The notes beneath the pieces were generated by a model, which saw only the letters and a program-made list of their open reading frames with translations, had not been told where the DNA came from and did not search any database. Position numbers and translations under genes: made by a program. Source: an uncultured bacterium (GTDB lineage Bacteria; Bacteroidota; Bacteroidia; Bacteroidales; Bacteroidaceae). Taken from it: a DNA stretch of 64,000 nt. Of the stretch, positions 36,235 to 44,696 are shown in pieces (the stretch's first letter is position 1; every line of letters starts with the position of its first letter). The DNA lies in contig CAJMQU010000020.1 of assembly GCA_905215555.1 (NCBI GenBank), positions 11,973-75,972 on the forward strand. The letters run 5' to 3'.

Positions 36235-37332
36235 ATGTTGAAAAGAGTTATTTTCTGGTTGTGTATGGTGCTACCTCTCACTTTGTTTGCGCAAAATGAG
36301 AGAAACGATTCCATTATATATGATAGCCTCACCACCGGGAAGCAACAGGGAGGCTTTATGAAAGCCATAAAGAAGTTCCTCAACTTCAACGACTTCGACA
36401 CCACCTATATCAGTCCAAACCGTTACAACTATGCCTTTATGCTGGACCACTTCACAAACTATGAATATTACTCTATAGGCACCGGTGCTCCCGAACCCCA
36501 GCGGCTCCGCTTCATGCCCAACCCTCATAACAAGATAGGCGCTTACTTCGGCTGGCGCTGGATATTTTTAGGGTGGTCTGTCGATACAGACGGGCTCATC
36601 GGAAAGAAAAGCGGAAAAAACAGAGGGACGGAGTTCGACCTTAGTCTTTATAGCTCGAAATTAGGGGTAGATATATTCTACCGCCGTACGGGAAACGATT
36701 ACAAGATACGCAATGTGACAGGTTTTTCTGACCGTATCCCCTCCAATTACTCGGAAAATTTCAATGGCTTGAAAGTGAATATGAAGGGACTGAATCTATA
36801 CTATATATTCAATAACCGACGATTCTCCTATCCGGCTGCTTTCAGCCAGTCCACCAATCAACGCCGAAACGCAGGTTCACTCATAGCCGGATTCTCCGTG
36901 TCTACACACAATCTAAAGTTCGATTATACCAAGTTGCCCGAAGTCATTCTGGAAACGATGAATGCTGGCATGAAAGTAAGGCATATAAAATACACGAATA
37001 TCAGCCTTAACTTCGGTTACGCCTACAACTGGGTGTTCGCACGCAATTTCCTTGCTTGCCTGTCACTCTGTCCGGCAGTCGCCTATAAAACTTCACACAT
37101 TGAAAAGGAGGCAGAAGAGCCAAGTGACTGGTACAAAAACTTCAATATAGATTTCATATTGCGGGCAGGTTTGGTATATAACAACAGCAAATATTTCGTA
37201 GGCGCTTCGTTCCTGGGCAGAACATACGATTACTACCGTGACAACTTCTCACTGAACAACGGGTTCGGCACGCTGCAAGTATACGCTGGATTCAACTTCC
37301 ATCTGAAGAAGGAGCACCGGAAGAAGAAATAA
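36235..37332 (+). CDS. DUF4421 family outer-membrane-like protein
   Basis: 365 residues from ATG 36235 (a TTG one codon earlier is ignored). Signal peptide (MLKRVIFWLCMVLPLTLFAQ), then an extended beta-rich protein with alternating aromatic strands (YFGWRWIFLGWSVD, FDLSLYSSKLGVDIFYRR, FNFHLKK end), as in small outer-membrane barrels. This matches the Bacteroidales DUF4421 family of unknown function. Monocistronic; nothing nearby hints at a role. Confidence 0.82.
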   Translation: MLKRVIFWLCMVLPLTLFAQNERNDSIIYDSLTTGKQQGGFMKAIKKFLNFNDFDTTYISPNRYNYAFMLDHFTNYEYYSIGTGAPEPQRLRFMPNPHNKIGAYFGWRWIFLGWSVDTDGLIGKKSGKNRGTEFDLSLYSSKLGVDIFYRRTGNDYKIRNVTGFSDRIPSNYSENFNGLKVNMKGLNLYYIFNNRRFSYPAAFSQSTNQRRNAGSLIAGFSVSTHNLKFDYTKLPEVILETMNAGMKVRHIKYTNISLNFGYAYNWVFARNFLACLSLCPAVAYKTSHIEKEAEEPSDWYKNFNIDFILRAGLVYNNSKYFVGASFLGRTYDYYRDNFSLNNGFGTLQVYAGFNFHLKKEHRKKK

Positions 37333-37343
37333 TCACCGCAAAA

Positions 37344-37526
37344 TTACCAGAACTTATTATGTTCGGCACTATATTCAAATCCTACAGACTGCAACAGTCC
37401 TACAATCGTTTCCTTACTGACATTCATATCATCGCAAAGTTCGTCCAGCGAAGAATAACAATCACGCAGTTTCATGTTGATGAAACTGAAAAGCATCATC
37501 GGGTCTTCAGGCAATTCCATTTCCAT
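37344..37526 (-). CDS. DUF4250 small protein
   Basis: 60 residues from ATG 37526 (the next ATG, at 37520, is also possible; the TTG at 37553 is rejected). ELPEDPMMLFSFINMKLRD and a helix-turn-helix-like LDELCDDMNVSKETIVGLLQ, ending in SVGFEYSAEHNKFW, match the DUF4250 family. Cytoplasmic; possibly DNA-binding from the predicted helical fold, but function is unknown. Convergent with the DUF4421 gene, only 11 bp apart. Confidence 0.85.
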   Translation of the reverse strand: MEMELPEDPMMLFSFINMKLRDCYSSLDELCDDMNVSKETIVGLLQSVGFEYSAEHNKFW

Positions 37527-37604
37527 ACTAATACTTATTGATTCCGGCTGCAAAATTACAACTATCCGGATGATTTTATTCCTCCTGCGAACCTATTTTT
37601 TCTA

Positions 37605-38092
37605 TCAAATCCTCGTAGCTTTCTTGATATATTTAGGCTGCATCCCGATGCGAGCCTGCACCAAAGCCCCATTTTCCGAATCTATATACAGTGCTCCACA
37701 ACAAAGAGGGGTTTTAGTCGTGCCTTTGCTCAAAATAAACCACATTGACACAATAGTCGTCTATAAACGATCAGATACATCTTTATTTTCTTTCAAGGAG
37801 ATTTGAGTATCAAAATATCCGATATGGGAAACTTCCAATCCACGAACGATTTCCGCATCCTTTATCTTCAAATAGAACACACCGTCCATATTCGTGACGG
37901 TTCCAATGGTCGTACCGGGAACAGATACATTCACGTTTTCCTGCTTCCTCTTGTTATCCTTATTCTTCACTATTCCTGTAACAGTAAAATAGCTTTCAAC
38001 TTCATCCTATGCCCATAGAAGCGAAACGCCCAACAGCAGAAATAACCTCAACCACCCAAGTGTAATTCCAACTAACTTTTTCATCTTCGTAT
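37605..38092 (-). pseudogene. Broken gene with CarboxypepD-regulatory-like domain
   Basis: Reading from ATG 38092 on the minus strand gives a clear signal peptide (MKKLVGITLG...LLWA), then an in-frame TAG where a Gln codon is typical, then a regulatory beta-sandwich (TGIVKNKDNKRKQENVNVSV, GTVTNMDGVFYLKI, VSHIGYFDTQISL). After a second stop near 37763 the same frame resumes with GALYIDSENGALVQARIG and KYIKKATR. This resembles the C-terminal part of Bacteroides CarboxypepD_reg-like membrane-associated proteins. A point nonsense mutation plus a large internal deletion explain the pattern. Confidence 0.65.
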
Positions 38093-38352
38093 GATTTTAA
38101 AGGTGAACAATTCTTGCTTTCTGCATATAAGATCGCCCAGAACAGGAAAAAACTATCCATTTATGAAAAAAACAAGGAAAAAGTCCTGGAAGAAAATATT
38201 TCCAACAATAAGCACCAGACATTCCAATAGCAAAAGAATGTCCCTATTTTGGTACCGCTACAGAATTCAGGAATTTACGCCAATAGCCTTTTTACTTTCA
38301 AGAGGAAAGACGCCTTTGCCCACACGTATCACGGCAGAATTTCTACAAACAG
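38093..38352. other. Gene-free stretch
   Basis: About 260 bp between the pseudogene and the GH31 terminator. A plus-strand frame of about 100 codons exists (38091-38396), but it runs through the terminator stem and shows no domain or leader. Nothing else is recognised. Confidence 0.3.
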
Positions 38353-38390
38353 AAAAAGGTGCGTCAGTAACCAGCCTGACACACCTTTTT
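38353..38390 (-). terminator. Terminator of GH31 gene
   Basis: Stem 38358-38367 with 38376-38385 (one mismatch), flanked by A5 and T5, so it can end transcription in either direction. It is 23 bp after the GH31 stop. Confidence 0.75.
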
Positions 38391-38412
38391 CTATAAAATA
38401 TCCCGCTTCTTC

Positions 38413-41400
38413 TTAGAACGTATGCACGTTCAATTGTTTGTCTACCAAATACCCGTCTATCACCTTCAAATTGAAAGTAACTTTCCGCTTGGCTTTGAGC
38501 TTGATAATAAATAGATCATTATCTCCCTCAAGCACCTTGCGCTCTCCTATATTTACAAATGTAGGGTATAATGACTTGGTGCCATTGGTGTGGAGTCTGT
38601 CATTGGTCAAGTTCTCCATCTCCTTCATACCCAACGGGTGTATGCCTACAAATTCATAGTCGGCAGGATCGTAAGGCAACGCAAAGCTGAGGGCATTCAC
38701 ATAACGCAGGCCGAAACCCTTCACAAGCACTTCAACGATTTCATCCTTGGCATAAGCCTGTTTTGGTGTACTGATGCTGACACTTCCTTCCACTTTCTCA
38801 CCTTCCACGGCATCGGCACCACCATCCAATTGTGTGGCAACCACAGAGATGTCGTACGCATCTATCAAACCATTACGATTCAGATCACCGTTACTGATGT
38901 ATCCTTCAAAGTCTGCATCGCCACGTCTCAGCCCTGTGTAGTTGATATAGGAAGTCAAGTCATTTTCATCAACCAACTTGTCGTTGTTGATATCGCCCGG
39001 AAGATAACTTTCTGTTCCAGGCACCCGGAAAACGTAAATCTCTCGTCCCGAACCATAATTGCCCACAGCTTCAGTGATACTCATCTTAATATAACGAACG
39101 GTAGGAGTTTGAACAAAGGTGAATACCTTCATTTCATTATCACGTTTCCAGTCGAAAGTTCCCGCTTCGGTCCAATTCTCTTTGTCCATGCTGTAGTAAA
39201 TAGTGCCTTTTAGCAGTGTTCCGTTCCCTGCATTCTCACGTGGCAGGTAGTGGAACTTCTCAATCTGGTTGACAGATTTCAGATCCAGAATCAAGTCGAA
39301 AGGAACGGCCTTTTCATTGTACTTAGTATGCCACAACTCACCTTCCTCAAAATCAAACAGACGACGAAGTGAACGCCCCTGATTAGCAGCTGTAGTTTCG
39401 CCCACAATACCATGTATGGCAAATTCCAGCGGATCTTTCTTGGTAGTGGCACTGAAAGATGCCCAGTCAGACTGTCCGTCTTTGTTCACGGCACGTATCT
39501 TAAAGCTATAATTAGTTTCCACATGCAGATCTTCAAACAACAATTCTGTGTCTTTTATGGTGCTGTAAAGCATACCGTCAAACTCTATTTCATAAAAATC
39601 AGCATTGTCTACTTTGCTCCAAGTTGGCTTCAGAGTATAGGCTGCCGTGTTTTCTTCCGTCACCTGTGCCTGAGGAGCAACCAGCGAACCCAAGGATACC
39701 AGATGGGAGTCTGCCGGAGCAAATACAAATCCGCTTATCTTGAGTACTGCCGGAACTGCCGTAATATCGGCAACAGCCAATCTGACGAGGAGTTGAGGAT
39801 TTTTGGTGATAACCTCTTTTTCGAACTCGCTGCCTTTGGTAGCAAACTTATTCAGGTTTGGTTGGGCATCGTAAAAGTAAACATTCTCTTTCCGGAGATA
39901 TTCATCCATGCTGCCAGCTTCAGCGAGTCTAATCTTATTCTTGCCAATAGTTGCCGAAATTTTCTTAGGTTTTTCAGTTACATTGATCCTGAACTCAGTG
40001 GCTTTCTCTTTTACGAAACCATCGAAATCACCCTGAGCCGGATGAATGATAACTGTAACATCACCTTTAGCATTGACATCGGATTCAATCAACGTACTCA
40101 CACCCTTACCTGAACGGTACTCTTCAGTAGTTCCATCATCATCATACTCGGTGAATGTACTCTGTCCGCAAGGATAAAGTTCGTATATACGTAGTTTTTT
40201 ATCTACTTCACCGACGTTGTTATGGGGGGAAGTCATAGGAATAATGGCCCCGTTCTTCACGAATACGGGTAATTTCCAAAGTGGTGCAGCATAATTATTG
40301 ATGATACGTCCGCCTTGGTATACTTCACCAGAAAAATAATCTATCCATTCGCCTTCGGGGAGATAGATGCCGTTACGAATGTCATTGCCTTGTTCATCTG
40401 CGCTGGTAGCCTGATAAACAGGCGCCACCAGGAAATATGGTCCATAGAGGAACTGATATTGAGTAGCTTTACCCAGCGTGTAAGTATTGGGATATTCTAA
40501 GAACATAGCCCGTATCATAGGCAAACCGTCCACCGATTCTTTAGCAATGCTGTAAGCATAAGGCATAATTTCCGATTTCAGTTTCAGATACCAGCGGTTG
40601 ATGGAAGTACTCGGTTCGCCTAAGGCATGGGGATATTTCTCATTGGCTCCCCAACCGTCCATGTTCAGTTGCATGGGAGTGAAAGTTTTCCACTGAAAGT
40701 CTCTAGTATTGATTACCGGATTCTTTCCACCGAAGATGCCATCCATATCGGAACAGATATTGGGGTTACCCGACAGCCCCGAACCGATATAAGTCGGAAT
40801 ATGGAAACGGATATACTCCCAGACACCTCCGGTCTGATCGCCCGACCAGATGCCGGCATAACGTTGTGTACCTGCCCAACCGTCGAGGGAAATAATGAAG
40901 GGACGAGCGTCATTTCCATAGTAAGACATAATCTGTGCTACATCTGTAATGCCGTTTAGTCCAAAGGAATATCCGGCACCTACCCAAGCGACGTCGGTTT
41001 TCAGCACACGTACCCCTGCATCACGCACCTCTTTTACAATATCACGTTGCAGCAAAGCGCTGATGCCCTCTTTAGGATGGAGGTCGGACTGTGTCCACAG
41101 ACCTATTTCCACACCATTCCTATGAGCATAATCTGTCAAACTCTTCAAATTCTGAATATTACCGTCCAATGTTTCCGTCTGCCCGTAACCGGCCCCGTAG
41201 CCATCGTTAGGCAACAGCCACCCCAAAGGCATGTCATGGTTCTTGTAGCGATCTATCACAGCGCGTGCCGAGAATTGGTAGTTATCCTTTTCTCCGTTCA
41301 ACGATTCTTTGATACCTCCATTATCTTTCTGGCTTTCTTTATAGCGTTTCCCGTCTTCAAACAGGATGCCGTTTTTATCTTCTTTCCAGTAGTCACGGTT

Positions 41401-42267
41401 GTAAGCATTCAAATGTCCCTGGTAAAAACCGAACTTAGGCATTAGTACAGGATTTCCTGTCAGTTGATAATAGTCGTTCAGCAAGGGTACGACACCATCA
41501 TTGATCATGATAAAGAGGTCGAGGTAGGTCGTTTGGTGCAATAACTTCACAATACCTTTTTCTTCTCTTCCAAAATCGTAGACTCCTCTTTTAAAAGTGT
41601 ACCACATCAGACCGTAACCACCTGTCGACCAATAATATGGATTGGGCGATGCTACACCACCATCCGTCCAGCTATTTTGGTTTTCAATAGAGATAGTTTT
41701 ACCTTTATGCGAGAAACGTCCATTCTGTACACCGCCACCGTAGAAATACTCCTGCGGGGTTTCTTTCAATTTCAGAATAACTCTTTCTTTATCAAAAGAA
41801 ACGGGTTCAGCCTGTTCTAACGCGATAGTCCCAGTTTCGAGATTAGTGACTTTCATCAATGTCGTATTTTTATCGAACTCTACTTTTATCTTTCGAGTAG
41901 TGATAGAAACAAAGTCGACATTGTTTATAACATCCAATTGCGATATGTCTCTACGTGGCCTACTTACGAGGATTTTAGCTTCAGGCTTTGCTTCCGGTTC
42001 CCGGAGCATTCCACCCGAATTATCCTGAAATATTCTAAAAATATTCTCTCCGTAGAAGTCGAGTGTCATACGTTGTTGGTTGGAAAACAAGATGTCAACC
42101 ACAGCTGGATTGATTTTTACAACATCAACAATTTTAGTTTCTTGTTGTGTTATTCCGATATTAATTTCTTCTACTGCATACGCATGCAGACAGGATAGCG
42201 TAAAAGATAGCAGGAAAGTACACGATAATGTTTTGAATTTCCTAAAGCAATTGGATGATTTGTTCAT
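38413..42267 (-). CDS. Multidomain GH31 glycosidase with dockerin and cohesin-like domains
   Basis: 1284 residues from ATG 42267; the longer TTG start at 42315 is rejected because it overlaps the promoter. Signal peptide (to HAYAVE), N-terminal beta-sandwich (about 40-280) and GH31 barrel (about 285-640). The predicted nucleophile is Asp425 in KTDVAWVG and the acid/base Asp477 in WSGDQTGG. Beta domains, an FN3 domain (about 856-944), an F5/8 type C module (about 947-1085), a dockerin-like pair of calcium repeats (about 1089-1150, GDINNDKLVDENDLTSYINY and GDLNRNGLIDAYDISVV) and a C-terminal cohesin-like sandwich (about 1160-1284) follow. The KTDVAWVG form and accessory modules recall GH31 alpha-N-acetylgalactosaminidases acting on mucin; alpha-galactosidase or alpha-glucosidase activity is not excluded. 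Confidence 0.88.
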   Translation of the reverse strand: MNKSSNCFRKFKTLSCTFLLSFTLSCLHAYAVEEINIGITQQETKIVDVVKINPAVVDILFSNQQRMTLDFYGENIFRIFQDNSGGMLREPEAKPEAKILVSRPRRDISQLDVINNVDFVSITTRKIKVEFDKNTTLMKVTNLETGTIALEQAEPVSFDKERVILKLKETPQEYFYGGGVQNGRFSHKGKTISIENQNSWTDGGVASPNPYYWSTGGYGLMWYTFKRGVYDFGREEKGIVKLLHQTTYLDLFIMINDGVVPLLNDYYQLTGNPVLMPKFGFYQGHLNAYNRDYWKEDKNGILFEDGKRYKESQKDNGGIKESLNGEKDNYQFSARAVIDRYKNHDMPLGWLLPNDGYGAGYGQTETLDGNIQNLKSLTDYAHRNGVEIGLWTQSDLHPKEGISALLQRDIVKEVRDAGVRVLKTDVAWVGAGYSFGLNGITDVAQIMSYYGNDARPFIISLDGWAGTQRYAGIWSGDQTGGVWEYIRFHIPTYIGSGLSGNPNICSDMDGIFGGKNPVINTRDFQWKTFTPMQLNMDGWGANEKYPHALGEPSTSINRWYLKLKSEIMPYAYSIAKESVDGLPMIRAMFLEYPNTYTLGKATQYQFLYGPYFLVAPVYQATSADEQGNDIRNGIYLPEGEWIDYFSGEVYQGGRIINNYAAPLWKLPVFVKNGAIIPMTSPHNNVGEVDKKLRIYELYPCGQSTFTEYDDDGTTEEYRSGKGVSTLIESDVNAKGDVTVIIHPAQGDFDGFVKEKATEFRINVTEKPKKISATIGKNKIRLAEAGSMDEYLRKENVYFYDAQPNLNKFATKGSEFEKEVITKNPQLLVRLAVADITAVPAVLKISGFVFAPADSHLVSLGSLVAPQAQVTEENTAAYTLKPTWSKVDNADFYEIEFDGMLYSTIKDTELLFEDLHVETNYSFKIRAVNKDGQSDWASFSATTKKDPLEFAIHGIVGETTAANQGRSLRRLFDFEEGELWHTKYNEKAVPFDLILDLKSVNQIEKFHYLPRENAGNGTLLKGTIYYSMDKENWTEAGTFDWKRDNEMKVFTFVQTPTVRYIKMSITEAVGNYGSGREIYVFRVPGTESYLPGDINNDKLVDENDLTSYINYTGLRRGDADFEGYISNGDLNRNGLIDAYDISVVATQLDGGADAVEGEKVEGSVSISTPKQAYAKDEIVEVLVKGFGLRYVNALSFALPYDPADYEFVGIHPLGMKEMENLTNDRLHTNGTKSLYPTFVNIGERKVLEGDNDLFIIKLKAKRKVTFNLKVIDGYLVDKQLNVHTF

Positions 42268-42312
42268 GTCTTTTTCTTTAAATATATTAAGGTTATAAAT
42301 GTCTTCATTAAT

Positions 42313-42345
42313 CAAAGGTAAACAAATTATTATATAAGACCCAAA
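42313..42345 (-). promoter_or_regulatory. Promoter of GH31 gene
   Basis: Minus strand TTTG (42345-42342), a 21-nt spacer and TACCTTTG (42320-42313); predicted leader about 40 nt. The gene is monocistronic and not ECF-linked. Confidence 0.55.
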
Positions 42346-42397
42346 AATATCAGATATAAAATAATAGATTTATCCTTGCAAAAGAAATCAAGGTATC

Positions 42398-42442
42398 AAA
42401 AAAGGGAAAAGCCATAAATCATCGATTTACAACTTTTCCCTT
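42398..42442 (-). terminator. Terminator of dnaK
   Basis: Perfect 10-bp stem (42402-42411 with 42433-42442), followed on the minus strand by T6. It lies 30 bp after the dnaK stop. Confidence 0.75.
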
Positions 42443-42472
42443 AATATTATTACTTAGTTTATCTAACTAATC

Positions 42473-44392
42473 TTATTTGACCTCCTCAAAGTCAGCATCC
42501 TGGACATTATCTCCATGCTTACTATTATCCTGAGCACCACCAGCTTGTCCGGCATTCATATCAGGACCAGCCTGAGCACCACCTTGTGCACCGCTTTGTG
42601 CATACATCTCAGCGCTTGCAGCCTGAAATGCAGTGTTCAATTCTGCCATTGCAGTATCTACCGCAGCCAAATCCTGTGCTTTGTGAGCATCTTTCAGTTT
42701 CTGCAAAGCAGCTTCAATCGGAGCTTTCTTATCAGCCGGCAGCTTATCACCTAATTCCTTCAGCTGATTTTCAGTAGTGAAGATCATTGAGTCAGCCTGG
42801 TTCAACTTGTCAATCTTCTCACGTTCCTTCTTATCAGCTTCTGCATTAGCTTCAGCTTCAGCCTTCATTCTATCAATTTCATCCTTACTCAAACCGCTGG
42901 AAGCCTCGATACGGATAGCCTGTTCCTTACCAGTAGCCTTATCCTTGGCAGATACCTTCAAGATACCGTTAGCGTCGATATCAAACGTTACCTCAATCTG
43001 AGGAATACCACGACGAGCCGGAGCGATACCTGTCAGATTGAACTGACCGATAGATTTATTCTGTGCAGCCATCGGACGTTCACCCTGCAATACGTGGATG
43101 GTAACTTCCGTTTGGTTGTCAGCAGCCGTAGAGAAAGTTTCGCTCTTCTTGCACGGAATAGTAGTGTTAGCGTCAATCAACTTCGTCATTACACCACCTA
43201 GAGTTTCGATACCCATAGACAGCGGAGTAACATCCAACAATACTACACCCTTGATTTCATCCGTCAATACAGCACCCTGCACGGCAGCACCTACTGCTAC
43301 TACTTCATCCGGATTCACACCTTTGGAAGGAGCCTTGCCGAAGAAGTCTTCAACCAACTTCTGTACAGCCGGAATACGAGAAGAACCACCAACAAGGATT
43401 ACTTCGTCAATATCAGCATTGTTCAAGCCAGCATCAGACATAGCCTTCTTACAGGGTTCCAGACAAGCTTGAATCAAGTTGTGAGCCAAAGCTTCAAACT
43501 TAGCACGTGTCAAAGTCTTAACCAAGTGCTTAGGTACACCACCTACCGGCATGATATATGGCAAGTTGATTTCAGTGCTTGTAGAAGAAGACAATTCAAT
43601 CTTAGCCTTTTCAGCAGCTTCTTTTAGACGTTGCATAGCCATCGGATCCTGAGTCAGATCGGCACCTTCGTCATTCTTAAATTCTTCTGCCAACCAGTTG
43701 ATAATTACCTGATCAAAGTCGTCACCACCGAGGTGAGTGTCACCGTTTGTTGACAATACTTCGAACACACCGCCACCGAATTCAAGGATAGAGATATCGA
43801 ATGTACCACCACCAAGGTCGAATACGGCAACCTTCATATCTTTGTTCGCTTTATCAATACCGTAAGCTAATGCAGCAGCTGTCGGTTCGTTCACGATACG
43901 TTTCACTTCCAGACCGGCAATCTGACCGGCTTCTTTGGTAGCCTGACGTTGAGAATCGGAGAAGTAAGCCGGAACGGTAATAACAGCTTCCGTAACTTCC
44001 TGTCCCAAATAGTCCTCAGCAGTCTTCTTCATTTTCTGAAGAATCATAGCTGAAATCTCCTGCGGAGTATACAGACGACCGTCTATATCCACACGCGGCA
44101 TATTGTTGTCACCCTTTACAACCTTGTAAGGCATACGGGCAATTTCTTTCTGTACCTGATCCCATGTTTCACCCATGAAACGTTTGATCGAGAACACGGT
44201 TCTCGTCGGATTAGTAATAGCCTGACGTTTTGCAGGGTCACCTACTTTACGCTCGCCACCATCTACGAATGCTACGATAGACGGAGTAGTACGTTTTCCT
44301 TCACTGTTTGCAATTACTACAGGTTCGTTTCCTTCGAATACAGAAACGCAAGAGTTTGTTGTTCCTAAGTCAATACCAATAATTTTTCCCAT
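42473..44392 (-). CDS. dnaK: Chaperone DnaK (Hsp70)
   Basis: 639 residues, normal length. Actin-like ATPase signatures IGIDLGTTNSCVSV, VFDLGGGTFDISIL and ILVGGSSRIPAVQKLV. The substrate-binding domain begins after VLLDVTPLSMGIETLGG. The C-terminal tail is Gly/Ala/Gln-rich and ends DADFEEVK, like the conserved EEVD-type bacterial tail. Cytoplasmic ATP-driven protein folding with DnaJ and GrpE, which are not encoded here. Monocistronic, with its own terminator and a sigma-54-like element upstream. Confidence 0.99.
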   Translation of the reverse strand: MGKIIGIDLGTTNSCVSVFEGNEPVVIANSEGKRTTPSIVAFVDGGERKVGDPAKRQAITNPTRTVFSIKRFMGETWDQVQKEIARMPYKVVKGDNNMPRVDIDGRLYTPQEISAMILQKMKKTAEDYLGQEVTEAVITVPAYFSDSQRQATKEAGQIAGLEVKRIVNEPTAAALAYGIDKANKDMKVAVFDLGGGTFDISILEFGGGVFEVLSTNGDTHLGGDDFDQVIINWLAEEFKNDEGADLTQDPMAMQRLKEAAEKAKIELSSSTSTEINLPYIMPVGGVPKHLVKTLTRAKFEALAHNLIQACLEPCKKAMSDAGLNNADIDEVILVGGSSRIPAVQKLVEDFFGKAPSKGVNPDEVVAVGAAVQGAVLTDEIKGVVLLDVTPLSMGIETLGGVMTKLIDANTTIPCKKSETFSTAADNQTEVTIHVLQGERPMAAQNKSIGQFNLTGIAPARRGIPQIEVTFDIDANGILKVSAKDKATGKEQAIRIEASSGLSKDEIDRMKAEAEANAEADKKEREKIDKLNQADSMIFTTENQLKELGDKLPADKKAPIEAALQKLKDAHKAQDLAAVDTAMAELNTAFQAASAEMYAQSGAQGGAQAGPDMNAGQAGGAQDNSKHGDNVQDADFEEVK

Positions 44393-44463
44393 AATCGTTA
44401 ATATTTTATTTGTTATTATTCAAGTTTCGGTCGTCTGCCTCAGCAGCAGACGCCAATAGAAAG

Positions 44464-44479
44464 ACAAACGTCGTGCCAA
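44464..44479 (-). promoter_or_regulatory. Sigma-54-like -24/-12 element upstream of dnaK
   Basis: On the minus strand TTGGCACG-ACGT-TTGT matches the sigma-54 consensus TTGGCACG-N4-TTGC at 11 of 12 fixed positions, with GG and GT ten bases apart where GG-N10-GC is ideal. It lies about 72 bp before the dnaK ATG. Farther upstream two copies of TTCTGCCAA (minus strand, 44538-44509) repeat with a 20-bp period and could be an activator site. No good TAnnTTTG box is seen for dnaK. Confidence 0.45.
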
Positions 44480-44598
44480 ATTGTTCAGAGAGGTTGTAAT
44501 TTTATCGCTTGGCAGAAAGGCTGTCAGTTTGGCAGAATTCTTCTACACTTTTCTGTCGAAAATTACCATATGTTAATCGATGTCCTGTCTAAAACCAC

Positions 44599-44606
44599 TA
44601 CTTTTG
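44599..44606 (+). promoter_or_regulatory. -7 box upstream of MATE gene
   Basis: TACTTTTG matches TAnnTTTG; the predicted start near 44613 places the following hairpin element in the 5' leader. The -33 region is weak. Confidence 0.45.
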
Positions 44607-44622
44607 CAGACAATAACAGAAA

Positions 44623-44690
44623 TAGCTACAGGCTACAAGTGCCTTTCGGCATTATAGTACAGCTATTCGTAGCTTGTATCTCGTAACTAA
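44623..44690 (+). repeat. CTTTCGGC hairpin element, copy 1 (MATE leader)
   Basis: Arms rich in GCTACAAG / CTTGTAGC-type words flank a loop with CTTTCGGC (44643-44650), itself a small TGCC-TTTC-GGCA hairpin. It ends a few bases before the MATE start codon. Related elements precede the carboxynorspermidine synthase and bcp genes. Confidence 0.55.
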
Positions 44691-44696
44691 CAAATT

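Noticed and set aside
38091..38396. About 100-codon plus-strand frame
   Set aside because: It runs through the GH31 terminator stem and shows no leader, domain or signal.
44509..44525. Sigma-54-like element on the plus strand for the MATE gene
   Set aside because: GG-N10-GT only, with a poor -12 word; a TAnnTTTG box closer to the gene is a better promoter. The repeat is better read as part of the dnaK control region.
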